The notes under the pieces: generated by a model
The model's input: only the letters and a program-made list of their open reading frames with translations
Databases searched by the model: none
Told to the model about the DNA's origin: nothing
In this document: positions 12,434 through 22,308 of the stretch, piece after piece
Position numbering within the stretch: position 1 is the first letter of the stretch
How the letters are laid out: the number at the start of each line of letters is the position of its first letter
Source: Streptococcus suis
GTDB lineage: Bacteria; Bacillota; Bacilli; Lactobacillales; Streptococcaceae
DNA length: 64,000 bases
Assembly (NCBI RefSeq): GCF_024509555.1
Contig: NZ_JAMWEL010000003.1
Span: 100,777 to 164,776 of the forward strand
Reading direction: 5' to 3'
Made by a program: the position numbers and the translations under genes

Positions 12434-13072
12434 TTCTACGAATAATTCTTGGGCGATGGTTACAGGTATGGCCAGTTCTTTGTCCTTGTACTGGATGGTG
12501 ATGGTCTGGGCAAACTGGTCGAAGGCTGTCACAAGTAGTTGATCGCCGACAGTTAACTCATGTTGTTCCAGGTATTGGAGGAGCTGGTAGAAATCATGGA
12601 TACGAACCAGTTGGTAGCTGCCAGTTTCGGTCAGTTGAGACAGCCGGGTCTGGTAGCGTTCTACAAGCAACTGGTTTTCTTTTGGGATGCTACCGCCGTG
12701 TGGACAGGTTTGGGGATAGCCCAGCAGTTTGTCCAGTTGGTTGATAAAATGGTCTGAAACGGTGTGTTCTAAAATTTCAGCTTCTTCATGGACTTGTTCA
12801 GGGGAATAGCCCAGCTGTTCAACTAAAAAGACTTCTATCAGGCGGTGCTTGCGGTAGAGGTTGGCTACCATTTCCAAGGCCGTTTGGCTGAGGAGATAAC
12901 CTGCTGATTTATCTTTTTCAATCAGCTCTTCCGTGACCATTTTTTTCAGCATTTCGGAAACGGCTGGGGCGGAAAAATTCATCTTTTCAGCAATCTGCTT
13001 ATTAGTGATTTTTTGTTCTGCCTGTCCTAGTTCATAGATAACTTTCAGGTAATCTTCTTTGTTTGGTGTCAT
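12413..13072 (-). CDS. Manganese-responsive DtxR-family regulator (TroR/ScaR/SloR-like)
   Basis: A 219-residue regulator in three parts: an N-terminal winged helix (MTPNKEDYLKVIYELGQ ... FSAPAVSEMLKKM), a metal-binding dimerisation domain (HRLIEVFLVEQLGY, EEAEILEHTVSDHFI, CPHGGSIP) and a C-terminal SH3-like/FeoA domain. It is divergent from troABCD across a 126-bp region with a palindromic site. Relatives ScaR, SloR and MntR repress Mn transporters when Mn is abundant. The full length and intact motifs indicate it is functional. Confidence 0.92.
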   Translation of the reverse strand: MTPNKEDYLKVIYELGQAEQKITNKQIAEKMNFSAPAVSEMLKKMVTEELIEKDKSAGYLLSQTALEMVANLYRKHRLIEVFLVEQLGYSPEQVHEEAEILEHTVSDHFINQLDKLLGYPQTCPHGGSIPKENQLLVERYQTRLSQLTETGSYQLVRIHDFYQLLQYLEQHELTVGDQLLVTAFDQFAQTITIQYKDKELAIPVTIAQELFVEKTNRPA

Positions 13073-13122
13073 ATTCTCTCACTTTCTAGTAAGAATAGTA
13101 TACCAAAATTTTATAAAAATCA

Positions 13123-13151
13123 TTGACAGAAAGATTTTTTTAATATATATT
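13123..13151 (+). promoter_or_regulatory. troABCD promoter
   Basis: TTGACA (13123-13128), 17 bases, TATATT (13146-13151). Confidence 0.85.
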
Positions 13152-13161
13152 AAAACTAAAA

Positions 13162-13175
13162 TTAAGTATACCTAA
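13162..13175 (+). promoter_or_regulatory. Candidate metalloregulator operator
   Basis: TTAAGTATACCTAA is an imperfect 14-bp palindrome (TTARGTA/TACYTAA) placed just downstream of the troA -10. This is a typical place for a DtxR-family repressor to block transcription. Confidence 0.6.
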
Positions 13176-13198
13176 CAAAATATGAAGGAGAACCTATC

Positions 13199-14122
13199 AT
13201 GAAAAAACTATTTCTCAGTTTGGCTCTGCTATTGTCCCTTATCGGGCTAGGAGCCTGTCGTTCAACGCAAAGCCCAGAGGCTTCCAGCAAGCCGCGAGTG
13301 GCGGTCACGACCTCTTTCCTCAATGACATGGTCTACCAGCTGGCAGGAGATGAGGTGGAGCGGGATCTGTTGATTCCAGCCGGGGAAGACCCGCACCTCT
13401 ATGTTGCCAAAGCCAGCGACCTGTCCAAGTTGCAGAAGGCAGACCTTGTCCTCTACCACGGTTTGCATTTTGAGGGCAAGATGGTGGAAGCCTTGGAAAA
13501 GACAGGCGTGGCGGTGTCTAAGAACTTTAATGCAAAAGACTTGAATACGATGGATGAGGATGGAGAAGAGATTGTCGATCCGCACTTCTGGTTTTCAATT
13601 CCCTTGTACAAGTCAGCTGTAGCGGTAGCTTCTGAGGAGTTGCAAAAACTTCTTCCGGAAAAAGCAGAGCAGATTCAGAAAAATACGGAAAATTACCTAG
13701 CTCAGTTGGATGACTTGCATACTTGGATTGAAAAAGAGCTGAGCGTCTTGCCTGCAGAGAGCCGTTACCTAGTCACCCCACATGATGCCTTTAACTACTT
13801 CGCAGCCAGCTATGACTTTACCCTCTATGCACCGCAGGGCATTAGCACCGAGTCTGAAGTTGCCAACAGCGATATGATTGAAACGGTCAATATGATTTTA
13901 GAACATGGTATCAAGGCTATCTTTACCGAGTCAACAACCAGTCCAGAACGCATGGAAAAATTGCAAGAAGCTGTCAAGGCCAAGGGTGGTCAAGTAGCGA
14001 TTGTAAGCGGTGAAGGCAAGGAGCTATTCTCAGATTCCTTAGCACCAGAAGGGGAAGAGGGAGCGACATTTATCGATATGTACAAGCACAATGTCCAGTT
14101 AATTGTGGAGCATTTGCAGTAA
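13199..14122 (+). CDS. troA: Manganese-binding lipoprotein of ABC transporter
   Basis: A 307-residue cluster A-I substrate-binding lipoprotein (PsaA/MtsA/TroA family). It has a signal peptide with lipobox LGAC (Cys at about residue 20). Metal-ligand motifs are the His in GEDPHLY, the His in DPHFWF, and the acidic residues of the C-terminal lobe. GAAGGAG precedes the ATG. It lies divergent from the regulator and upstream of an ATPase and two permeases; the two-permease arrangement matches troABCD. In S. suis this protein is known to be needed for growth at low Mn. Confidence 0.93.
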   Translation: MKKLFLSLALLLSLIGLGACRSTQSPEASSKPRVAVTTSFLNDMVYQLAGDEVERDLLIPAGEDPHLYVAKASDLSKLQKADLVLYHGLHFEGKMVEALEKTGVAVSKNFNAKDLNTMDEDGEEIVDPHFWFSIPLYKSAVAVASEELQKLLPEKAEQIQKNTENYLAQLDDLHTWIEKELSVLPAESRYLVTPHDAFNYFAASYDFTLYAPQGISTESEVANSDMIETVNMILEHGIKAIFTESTTSPERMEKLQEAVKAKGGQVAIVSGEGKELFSDSLAPEGEEGATFIDMYKHNVQLIVEHLQ

Positions 14123-14136
14123 GAAAGGTTGGAAGA

Positions 14137-14901
14137 ATGGAAGAAATACTGAGAGTTGAAGACTTGTCCTTGCACTATGGTGCAGGACAGGTCAAGGCTC
14201 TAGATCAGGTCAGTTTTCAGCTGCCCAAGGGTTGTCGTGCAGCCTTGGTTGGACCAAATGGTGCAGGGAAATCGAGCTTGTTTAAGGCGATTTTGGGTCT
14301 GGAGAAGGGGGTAAGTGGCAAGGTTTCGCTACTGGGTCAGTCAGAGAAACTGGACCAAGTCATTCAAAAAAATGTTGCCTATATTCCCCAAGCCAGCCAG
14401 GTCAACTGGCAGTTTCCTGCAAGGGTTCTGGATATTGTCCTGATGGGGCGGTTTGCCCATACCAGTGGTTTCTTCCGCCGACCAAGTTCCTTAGATAAGG
14501 AAAAGGCAGAGCAGGCCTTGGAAGAGATGAAAATCAGTGATTTACGCAATCGGCAGATTGACCAGCTATCTGGAGGTCAGCGGCAACGAGTCTTTCTAGC
14601 TAGGGCCTTGGCCCAGGAAGCTGAAATCTACATGATGGACGAGCCTTTGGCTGGGATTGATCAGGTGACAGAGCAAGTCATCATGGACTGTTTGAAGAAG
14701 TTCCAGCAAGAAGGCAAGACCTCCCTGGTTATCCACCATGACCTTTTGACCTTGGAAAAGTATTTTGATTATGTCCTCTGGCTCAATGGTCGCTTGGTGG
14801 CAGAGGGGGCTATGGATCAGGTGGATTTGCTGCAAGCCTATCAAGCTGCCTTTGGTCAGGAACCTGCCTTATTTCTAAAGGAGGGGCTCGGTCATGCTTG
14901 A
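14137..14901 (+). CDS. troB: Manganese ABC transporter ATPase
   Basis: A 254-residue ATPase. Walker A is GPNGAGKSSLFKA, the signature is LSGGQRQRVFLARAL, and Walker B is EIYMMDEPL followed by the switch His in VIHHDL. It starts 14 bases after troA and its end overlaps troC by 8 bases, so the operon is tightly coupled. It energises Mn(II) uptake with TroA, TroC and TroD. Confidence 0.93.
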   Translation: MEEILRVEDLSLHYGAGQVKALDQVSFQLPKGCRAALVGPNGAGKSSLFKAILGLEKGVSGKVSLLGQSEKLDQVIQKNVAYIPQASQVNWQFPARVLDIVLMGRFAHTSGFFRRPSSLDKEKAEQALEEMKISDLRNRQIDQLSGGQRQRVFLARALAQEAEIYMMDEPLAGIDQVTEQVIMDCLKKFQQEGKTSLVIHHDLLTLEKYFDYVLWLNGRLVAEGAMDQVDLLQAYQAAFGQEPALFLKEGLGHA

Positions 14902-15754
14902 TCTGTTGCAGGACTATTCTTTTTGGACGGTAGCTCTGGGAACCCTAGTTTTAGCCTTGGCAGCTAGTCAAATCGGGACCATTAGCGTCTTGACCAGGCA
15001 GAGTTTAATCGGGGATAGCTTGGGGCATGCGGCCTATCCAGGCATCATCCTGTCCTATATGGTCTTTCAATCACGCCAACCCCTGCTCCTCTTGATTGGA
15101 GCAGTGGCTTCGGGTTACCTGTCCTATGGTCTGGTCAGCTGGCTCTGTCGAGGAGGGCGGACCAGTCGGGTCAATGCCTTGGCTCTGGTTTCAGCAGCTT
15201 TTTTTGGACTGGGTTTGGTTCTCAAGCAGTATGTTCAGGGCAATGAGGCCTTTCAAGGAGCTGCCCAGGCAGGCTTGGAAAACTATGTTTTTGGTCAGGC
15301 TGCCTTTATGCAACTGGATGATGTTGTATTGATTTGCCTAGTAGCTTTGGTAGCCTTGTTCCTATTTGGCTGGCACTACCAGTCGCTTAAGCTCTATCTG
15401 TTTGACAGACAATTTGCCAAGCTAGTGGGGATTCCTGTGGAAAAGATTGACCGCCTGACCCTGTTTCTGATGATGAGTTTGATTGCGGTTGGCTTGAAGG
15501 TGGTTGGGGCTATCCTGATGAGTAGTTTCTTGATAGCTCCAGCCGTCTTTGGCTTGCTTTTAGGAAAGTCCTATGGCCAGACCTTGGTATTAGCAGCAGG
15601 AATTGCTGGATTTTCAGCCCTACTTGGAAGTTATGTGAGTTCGGTGGTGACAGGTTTATCGACTGGGCCGGCTATTATTGTTTGCTTGAGTTTGTCCTCA
15701 TTAGTGGCTTTTGCTTATGTGACCTATATCAGAAAGGAGAATGCAGGTGCTTGA
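14894..15754 (+). CDS. troC: Manganese ABC transporter permease 1
   Basis: A 286-residue ABC-3 family permease with about eight membrane segments and the family's conserved GDSLGHAAYPGI region near residue 45. It overlaps troB by 8 bases and troD by 14. The second permease is related but not identical, so the pore is probably a heterodimer. Confidence 0.92.
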   Translation: MLDLLQDYSFWTVALGTLVLALAASQIGTISVLTRQSLIGDSLGHAAYPGIILSYMVFQSRQPLLLLIGAVASGYLSYGLVSWLCRGGRTSRVNALALVSAAFFGLGLVLKQYVQGNEAFQGAAQAGLENYVFGQAAFMQLDDVVLICLVALVALFLFGWHYQSLKLYLFDRQFAKLVGIPVEKIDRLTLFLMMSLIAVGLKVVGAILMSSFLIAPAVFGLLLGKSYGQTLVLAAGIAGFSALLGSYVSSVVTGLSTGPAIIVCLSLSSLVAFAYVTYIRKENAGA

Positions 15755-16574
15755 GGTCTTATTGATTTTACTGGCTGTTGGTTCTTCTTGTGGCTTGATT
15801 GGGTCTGTCCTGGTGGTACGCAATCAGGCCATGCTGGCAGATGCCTTGTCCCACTCGGTTCTGTTGGGGATAGTACTGGGCTTCTTTGTCAGTCACAGCC
15901 TAGATTCCCCCTTGCTCTTGTTTGGGGCGGCGGTTTTTGGTCTACTGACAGTTCTAGCGATTGAGGGACTACATACTCGCAAGCTGGCTCAGGATGCGGC
16001 GACGGGCTTGCTCTTTACCTTTTTCTTTGCCCTAGCTGTTATTCTCCTCTCCCTCTTTGCCCGTAATGTCCATCTGGACTTGGATATGGTCCTGATGGGC
16101 GAGGTGCTCTTTGCCCCTCTTAACAGGCTGGATTTCTTGGGTCTATCCCTACCCTTGGCCTTGGTCAAGTCCGTCGGGCTCTTACTGGTCTTGCTGGTCT
16201 TCTTTTTCTTGAATTTTCAAGCTCTGACCCTCTATCTCTTGGATAAGGAGCAGGCTAAACTCCAAGGGATTGCCACCAAAAGACTGGAGCTAGGGTTGAT
16301 TTTTCTGGTTTCCTTGACAACGGTCTTGTCCTTTGAAGCGGTCGGCTCCATGGCGGTCATTGTTTTCTTAGTGGCCCCCAGCATGGCGGCCTTACCTTGG
16401 TCGAAGCATTTCTGTCAGTTTTTAGTTTTGGGGCAATGCTGCGCCATTCTGATGATTGTTCTAGGCTTTGGGCTTGCCAGCTGGCTTGACCTGACCATGT
16501 CTGGAACCTGTTCGGTCATGGGGCTTCTGACAGTCTGCGTCAGCTTTTTCCTAAAAAATGCCCTAAAAACCTAG
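15741..16574 (+). CDS. troD: Manganese ABC transporter permease 2
   Basis: A 277-residue ABC-3 family permease with about eight membrane segments and the matching ADALSHSVLLGI motif. AAAGGAGA precedes ATG 15741, which overlaps the end of troC. Last gene of the operon. Most streptococcal Mn systems have one permease gene; the pair here is the Tro-type arrangement. Confidence 0.92.
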   Translation: MQVLEVLLILLAVGSSCGLIGSVLVVRNQAMLADALSHSVLLGIVLGFFVSHSLDSPLLLFGAAVFGLLTVLAIEGLHTRKLAQDAATGLLFTFFFALAVILLSLFARNVHLDLDMVLMGEVLFAPLNRLDFLGLSLPLALVKSVGLLLVLLVFFFLNFQALTLYLLDKEQAKLQGIATKRLELGLIFLVSLTTVLSFEAVGSMAVIVFLVAPSMAALPWSKHFCQFLVLGQCCAILMIVLGFGLASWLDLTMSGTCSVMGLLTVCVSFFLKNALKT

Positions 16575-16643
16575 TTTGGCAAATGAAATTGTCAGACTTT
16601 TTTGTTATTATAGTAAGTAATCACACAAGCAAAGGAGAAAATA

Positions 16644-18536
16644 ATGACACGTTTACAAGATGATTTTTACGAATACGTCAATGGTGAATGGGCAAAAACA
16701 GCCGTCATTCCAGACGATAAGCCAAGAACTGGAGGTTTTTCAGACCTGGCGGATGAGATTGAAAAACTCATGATTGACACGACAAACGCATGGTTGGCTG
16801 GAGAGGATGTCCCAGAAGATAGCGTTTTGCAAAACTTTGTGGCTTTTCACAAACAAGTAGCCGACTATGAAACCCGTGACCGTTTGGGTGCAGAACCAGC
16901 ACAAGCCTTGATTGCTGAGTACAAGGCTCTCAATTCTTTCGAAGAATTCACTAGCAAGCTGGCAGAATATGAGTTGGCAGGCAAGCCAAACCTCATGCCT
17001 TTCGGTGTGGCACCCGACTTTATGGATGCGACCACCAACGTTCTCTGGGCAGATTCTCTAGGTATTATTCTGCCAGATACGACCTACTATGAAGAAGGTC
17101 ATGAAAAAGGGGCTGAATTGCTCAAGACTTGGCGTGAGAGCCAGGAAGCCCTCCTGCCTAAGTTTGGTTTCAGCGATGAGGAAATCAAGGAACTTCTAGA
17201 TAAACGTTTGGAACTGGATGCCACGATTGCCAAGTATGTTCTTTCAAATGAAGAGGGGTCCGAGTATGCCAAACTCTACCACCCGTACGAGTGGGCAGAT
17301 TTTACTGCCTTAGCACCAGAGTTGCCGTTGGATGATTTCTTCACAGCGATTTTAGGTCAAACGCCAGACAAGATTATCGTGCCTGAGGAACGTTTCTGGC
17401 AGGCTGCCAAGGACATTTACAGTGCGGATAATTGGGAACTTTTGAAGGCGACCTTGATTTTGAAAGCGGCAGGAGCTTATACAGCCTTTCTGTCGGATGA
17501 AATTCGTATTCTAGCAGGAGCCTACAGCCGTGCCCTTTCTGGTACACCGCAGGCTCAAAACCAAGAAAAAGCAGCCTACAACTTGGCACAAGGCTACTTT
17601 AACCAGGCCCTCGGTCTTTGGTATGCTGGGGAGAAATTCTCACCAGAAGCAAAAGCTGATGTGGAAGCTAAAGTTGCCAAGATGATTGAGGTCTACAAAT
17701 CTCGTTTGGAAACGGCAGACTGGTTGGCTCAGGAAACGCGTGACAAGGCCATTGTCAAACTCAATGTTATCAAGCCTTACATCGGCTATCCAGAAGCCTT
17801 GCCAGAGCGTTATTATAAGAAGATTATTGACCCAAGCAAGTCCTTGGTGGAAAATGCTATCGAACTAAACAAGATTGACATTGCTCATGGTTGGAGCAAG
17901 TGGAACAAGCCTGTGGACATTAAGGAGTGGGGCATGCCAGCTCACATGGTCAATGCCTACTATAACCCGCAGAAAAACTTGATTGTCTTCCCAGCAGCCA
18001 TTTTGCAGGCGCCTTTCTACTCGCTGGAGCAGTCTTCATCAGCTAACTACGGCGGTATCGGTGCGGTTATTGCCCACGAGATTTCCCATGCCTTTGACTC
18101 AAACGGTGCTTCCTTTGATGAGCATGGTAGCCTTAATAACTGGTGGACAGAGGAAGATTATGCAGCCTTTGAAGCTCGTACTCAGCAGGTCATTGACCAG
18201 TTTGAGGGTCAGGATTCCTACGGTGCAAAAATCAATGGTAAGTTGACCGTGTCAGAAAACATTGCCGACCTTGGTGGGATTGCAGCAGCCTTAGAAGCAG
18301 CCAAGTCAGAAGATGACTTCTCCGCAGAGGAATTCTTCACTAACTTTGCTCGCATCTGGCGAATGAAGGCCCGTCCAGAGTTCATGCAGATGTTGGCGAG
18401 TGTGGATGTCCATGCACCAGGTCACCTACGCACCAACATCCAGTTGCCAAACTTCGACGAATTCCATGAAACATTTGGCGTTCAAGAAGGAGACGGCATG
18501 TGGCGTGCCAAAGAAGACCGTGTGATTATTTGGTAA
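16644..18536 (+). CDS. pepO: Endopeptidase O, M13 family
   Basis: A 630-residue zinc metallopeptidase of the neprilysin family. The catalytic HExxH is in IAHEISHAFD and the third ligand motif in ENIADLGG; both are intact. The length is standard for streptococcal PepO. It has no obvious signal peptide or anchor, yet PepO homologues are found on streptococcal surfaces, where they can bind plasminogen and cut host peptides. AAAGGAG precedes the ATG. It is transcribed alone, with a terminator right after the stop. Confidence 0.94.
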   Translation: MTRLQDDFYEYVNGEWAKTAVIPDDKPRTGGFSDLADEIEKLMIDTTNAWLAGEDVPEDSVLQNFVAFHKQVADYETRDRLGAEPAQALIAEYKALNSFEEFTSKLAEYELAGKPNLMPFGVAPDFMDATTNVLWADSLGIILPDTTYYEEGHEKGAELLKTWRESQEALLPKFGFSDEEIKELLDKRLELDATIAKYVLSNEEGSEYAKLYHPYEWADFTALAPELPLDDFFTAILGQTPDKIIVPEERFWQAAKDIYSADNWELLKATLILKAAGAYTAFLSDEIRILAGAYSRALSGTPQAQNQEKAAYNLAQGYFNQALGLWYAGEKFSPEAKADVEAKVAKMIEVYKSRLETADWLAQETRDKAIVKLNVIKPYIGYPEALPERYYKKIIDPSKSLVENAIELNKIDIAHGWSKWNKPVDIKEWGMPAHMVNAYYNPQKNLIVFPAAILQAPFYSLEQSSSANYGGIGAVIAHEISHAFDSNGASFDEHGSLNNWWTEEDYAAFEARTQQVIDQFEGQDSYGAKINGKLTVSENIADLGGIAAALEAAKSEDDFSAEEFFTNFARIWRMKARPEFMQMLASVDVHAPGHLRTNIQLPNFDEFHETFGVQEGDGMWRAKEDRVIIW

Positions 18537-18541
18537 AAAAG

Positions 18542-18577
18542 AAACTCCCTAGTTTTATATGCGCTAGGGAGTTTGTT
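18542..18577 (+). terminator. pepO terminator, possibly bidirectional
   Basis: AAACTCCCTAG and CTAGGGAGTTT form an 11-bp perfect stem. A convergent gene ends 35 bases further on and may share it. Confidence 0.85.
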
Positions 18578-18611
18578 TATAATCAAAATATGAGAAGGGG
18601 TTCCGTCGAAC

Positions 18612-19433
18612 TCAATCAGTATTAACAACCTTTTTTGTCTGTCTACTTTTCATAAGTTTGTTGAAGACATTTGGTTTATAAGGGGGGGTAGGCAAGGTTA
18701 TTCCGAAAATAAAGTGAAAGGCTTTGAAGAAGATTAGAAAAACCAATATTGGAATGATGCACGATGTGATGATGAGGACGACTGCTGCTTCTAACATGTT
18801 GGCAAGGGCAGTCTCAGTTTTTTCTTTGATTATTGCAAAGTAATCTGTTACATTATCAACCAGTTCTTCAAAGAAATTTTTATCCTCTTCAACCTCACTA
18901 GCAGTACTTTCGATTACTACAATTTTTTCTTGCACTGAATACTGATAGGTGCCCTCGACGTGTTTTGATAACCAGACGCTGGACGGTACTAGAAAAAGAA
19001 TTAGGAGGCTAAAGAGAGTGAAGCGGGTTGCGATAGCCTTTAAATGATCCAATTTAAGGAAAGCATTGGCAGCAGCAATCAGGCAACTGATGGGGATAAA
19101 AAATTTAAAGGTCAAGGCCATTGCTAATGAAACCAGATATTTTTGAACCCAAATACCTCCAAAAACAACCAGCAGATAGTCAGCAATATCCGCAAAATTT
19201 TCAGCGACAGGTATTCCAATGTCCCCTGGTATGGCTGTAATAGCAGTGGAAATCACACCAGATAGGACGGTCAGAGCCATGACCTCTTCGCGTTTTTCAT
19301 CTAAGTAAGCAATGGTGCCAGCATTCATACTGTGAAAAAACGCTGCATCAGATAGAATAAAATAGGAAATTAGAGCAAGCAATAGAAATCCAAGAACAGA
19401 AAAAAACGCCTTACGATCACGAAAATGAAGCAT
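18612..19433 (-). CDS. Polytopic membrane protein, unknown
   Basis: A 273-residue protein. ATG 19433 is chosen because AAAGGAG precedes it. It has an N-terminal membrane helix (about 11-28), a hydrophilic stretch with a small-residue segment (VLSGVISTAITAIPGDIGIP), two or three central membrane segments, a charged 60-residue helical loop (ESTASEVEEDKNFFEEL) and a strong C-terminal membrane helix (IITSCIIPILVFLIFFKAF). I do not recognise a characterised family. It is convergent with pepO and divergent from leuS, so it is probably monocistronic. Confidence 0.75.
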   Translation of the reverse strand: MLHFRDRKAFFSVLGFLLLALISYFILSDAAFFHSMNAGTIAYLDEKREEVMALTVLSGVISTAITAIPGDIGIPVAENFADIADYLLVVFGGIWVQKYLVSLAMALTFKFFIPISCLIAAANAFLKLDHLKAIATRFTLFSLLILFLVPSSVWLSKHVEGTYQYSVQEKIVVIESTASEVEEDKNFFEELVDNVTDYFAIIKEKTETALANMLEAAVVLIITSCIIPILVFLIFFKAFHFIFGITLPTPPYKPNVFNKLMKSRQTKKVVNTD

Positions 19434-19534
19434 AATCACTCCTTTAGCATGTTTTAGTTTATATATTTACAGAAGGAATTATACCATTTTTGGGTAAGGT
19501 GAACAATATCTATTGTAACGCTACAGTTATTTTT

Positions 19535-19562
19535 AGCAGGGTTTACAATCCTGCTTTTTTCT
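19535..19562 (+). terminator. Hairpin with T run upstream of leuS
   Basis: AGCAGG and CCTGCT form a stem followed by TTTTTT. No plus-strand gene ends here, so it may be an attenuator or end a short unseen transcript. Confidence 0.5.
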
Positions 19563-19616
19563 TTCCTTATTTCGTGATATAATAGTAAAGATAATTTATT
19601 GACATGGAGAAATGAC

Positions 19617-22118
19617 ATGAGCTTCTACAATCACAAGGAAATCGAGCCCAAATGGCAGGAATTTTGGGCAAAAAATCATACTTTTAAGACGGGAACAGAT
19701 GCGGACAAGCCAAACTTTTATGCCCTAGATATGTTCCCTTATCCGTCTGGTGCGGGCTTGCACGTTGGTCACCCTGAGGGCTATACGGCGACGGACATTC
19801 TCAGCCGTTACAAGCGTGCCCAAGGTTACAATGTTCTTCACCCAATGGGGTGGGATGCCTTTGGTCTGCCAGCGGAGCAATACGCTATGGACACGGGAAA
19901 TGACCCAGCTGACTTTACAGCTGAAAATATTGCTAACTTCAAACGTCAGATTAACGCCCTTGGCTTTTCTTACGACTGGGACCGTGAGGTCAATACGACA
20001 GACCCTAACTACTACAAGTGGACTCAGTGGATCTTCACCAAGTTGTATGAAAAAGGCCTAGCCTATGAGGCAGAAGTACCTGTAAACTGGGTAGAAGAAT
20101 TGGGAACAGCTATCGCCAACGAAGAGGTCCTTCCTGACGGAACGTCTGAACGTGGTGGCTACCCAGTTGTTCGCAAGCCAATGCGTCAATGGATGCTGAA
20201 AATCACCGCCTATGCAGAGCGTTTGCTCAATGATCTAGAAGAAGTTGATTGGCCAGAGTCTATCAAGGATATGCAACGCAACTGGATTGGCAAGTCAACT
20301 GGTGCCAATGTGACTTTCAAGATTAAGGATACAGACAAGGACTTCACAGTCTTTACCACTCGTCCTGACACCCTTTTCGGTGCCACCTACGCAGTTCTTG
20401 CTCCTGAGCATGACTTGGTAGATAGTATCACATCAGCAGAACAAGCAGAAGCTGTGGCAGAATACAAACGCCAAGCCTCTCTCAAATCAGACCTAGCTCG
20501 TACAGACCTAGCAAAAGACAAGACTGGTGTTTGGACAGGTGCCTACGCCATTAACCCTGTTAATAACAAAGAAATTCCAATCTGGATTGCGGATTATGTT
20601 CTGGCAAGCTACGGAACAGGTGCTATCATGGCTGTTCCTGCTCATGATGAGCGTGACTGGGAATTTGCTAAGCAGTTTAACTTGGACATTATTCCAGTTC
20701 TGGAAGGTGGCAATGTAGAAGAAGCTCCTTATACAGAGGACGGTGCCCACATCAATTCAGACTTCCTAGATGGTCTTAACAAGGAAGAAGCTATTGCCAA
20801 AATGGTGGCTTGGTTGGAAGAAAATGGTGTCGGTCAAGAGAAAATTTCTTACCGCCTCCGCGACTGGCTCTTCAGCCGCCAACGTTATTGGGGTGAGCCA
20901 ATTCCAATCATCCACTGGGAAGACGGCACTTCCACAGCAGTACCAGAAAATGAGTTACCTCTGGTATTGCCAAAAACCTCAGACATCAAGCCTTCAGGTA
21001 CAGGGGAATCGCCGCTTGCTAACTTGACAGACTGGTTGGAAGTGGTGCGGGAAGACGGCGTAAAAGGTCGCCGTGAGACTAACACCATGCCACAATGGGC
21101 GGGTTCTAGCTGGTACTACCTTCGCTATATTGACCCACACAATGACGAGAAATTGGCAGACGAGGAGCTTCTCAAAGCTTGGTTGCCAGTGGACATCTAC
21201 ATCGGTGGTGCCGAGCACGCAGTCCTTCACTTGCTCTATGCTCGCTTCTGGCACAAGTTCCTCTATGACCTTGGTGTTGTGCCGACCAAAGAGCCTTTCC
21301 AAAAACTCTTTAACCAAGGGATGATTTTGGGGACTAGCTACCGTGACAGCCGTGGTGCCCTTGTTGCGACAGATAAAGTTGAAAAACGTGATGGTTCTTT
21401 CTACAACATCGAAACTGGTGAAGAGTTGGAGCAGGCACCTGCTAAGATGTCTAAGTCTCTTAAAAACGTGGTTAACCCAGATGATGTGGTCGAGCAATTC
21501 GGTGCGGACACCCTCCGCGTTTATGAAATGTTCATGGGCCCACTTGATGCGTCAATCGCCTGGTCAGAAGAAGGTCTCGAGGGCAGCCGTAAGTTCCTTG
21601 ACCGTGTTTATCGCCTCTTGACGACCAAGGAGCTTGTGGCGGAAAATAGCGGAGCGCTTGATAAAGTTTACAATGAAACTGTGAAGACGGTGACAGAGCA
21701 TATTGAAGACTTGAAATTCAACACGGCTATCGCTCAGCTCATGATTTTTGTCAACGCAGCCAACAAGGAAGACAAGCTCTATGTTGACTATGCCAAAGGC
21801 TTTGTCCAATTGATTGCTCCATTTGCCCCACACTTAGCAGAAGAACTCTGGCAGGGTCTGGAAGCAACAGGCCAGTCAATCAGCTACGTCGCATGGCCAA
21901 CATATGACGAAAGCAAGCTGGTAGAAAGCGAAGTGGAAATCGTTGTCCAAATCAAAGGCAAGGTAAAAGCTCGTTTGACCGTAGCCAAAGACCTAGCACC
22001 AGCAGAGCTTGAAAAAGTTGCCCTTTCAGATGAAAAAGTCCAAGCTGAAATCGCTGGGCAAACAGTGGTGAAGGTGATTACAGTTGTAAATAAATTGGTC
22101 AATATTGTAGTGAAATAA
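19617..22118 (+). CDS. leuS: Leucyl-tRNA synthetase
   Basis: An 833-residue class I synthetase. ATG 19617 ([13 protein letters not shown]) is the conserved start, with GGAGAAA just upstream. Motifs: HIGH as [13 protein letters not shown] as [10 protein letters not shown], and the CP1 editing domain with [16 protein letters not shown]. The standard length for streptococci. No T-box leader is visible. A terminator follows at 22133. Confidence 0.97.
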   Translation: MSFYNHKEIEPKWQEFWAKNHTFKTGTDADKPNFYALDMFPYPSGAGLHVGHPEGYTATDILSRYKRAQGYNVLHPMGWDAFGLPAEQYAMDTGNDPADFTAENIANFKRQINALGFSYDWDREVNTTDPNYYKWTQWIFTKLYEKGLAYEAEVPVNWVEELGTAIANEEVLPDGTSERGGYPVVRKPMRQWMLKITAYAERLLNDLEEVDWPESIKDMQRNWIGKSTGANVTFKIKDTDKDFTVFTTRPDTLFGATYAVLAPEHDLVDSITSAEQAEAVAEYKRQASLKSDLARTDLAKDKTGVWTGAYAINPVNNKEIPIWIADYVLASYGTGAIMAVPAHDERDWEFAKQFNLDIIPVLEGGNVEEAPYTEDGAHINSDFLDGLNKEEAIAKMVAWLEENGVGQEKISYRLRDWLFSRQRYWGEPIPIIHWEDGTSTAVPENELPLVLPKTSDIKPSGTGESPLANLTDWLEVVREDGVKGRRETNTMPQWAGSSWYYLRYIDPHNDEKLADEELLKAWLPVDIYIGGAEHAVLHLLYARFWHKFLYDLGVVPTKEPFQKLFNQGMILGTSYRDSRGALVATDKVEKRDGSFYNIETGEELEQAPAKMSKSLKNVVNPDDVVEQFGADTLRVYEMFMGPLDASIAWSEEGLEGSRKFLDRVYRLLTTKELVAENSGALDKVYNETVKTVTEHIEDLKFNTAIAQLMIFVNAANKEDKLYVDYAKGFVQLIAPFAPHLAEELWQGLEATGQSISYVAWPTYDESKLVESEVEIVVQIKGKVKARLTVAKDLAPAELEKVALSDEKVQAEIAGQTVVKVITVVNKLVNIVVK

Positions 22119-22132
22119 ATGTAAATAATAAG

Positions 22133-22163
22133 AAAACGACTTCCGTATTGGAGGTCGTTTTTT
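22133..22163 (+). terminator. leuS terminator
   Basis: AAAACGACTTC and GAGGTCGTTTT form a stem with a T-rich tail. Confidence 0.88.
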
Positions 22164-22308
22164 ACATATACTGTAGCAGATGTTTTCTAGAAAGTAATTG
22201 TTAACCACCTGTAAAACGGCTGTCATACTTGTTACATTTCTTTAAGTCTCGTGCAAGATAAGTTGATTAGGATAGATACAGAAGAAATTTGAAAGGATTT
22301 TAATAAGT

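Noticed and set aside
22233..22249. VicR/WalR box upstream of the CHAP gene
   Set aside because: The first half (TGTTAC) fits but the second (TTTAAG) does not; kept only as a weak remark.
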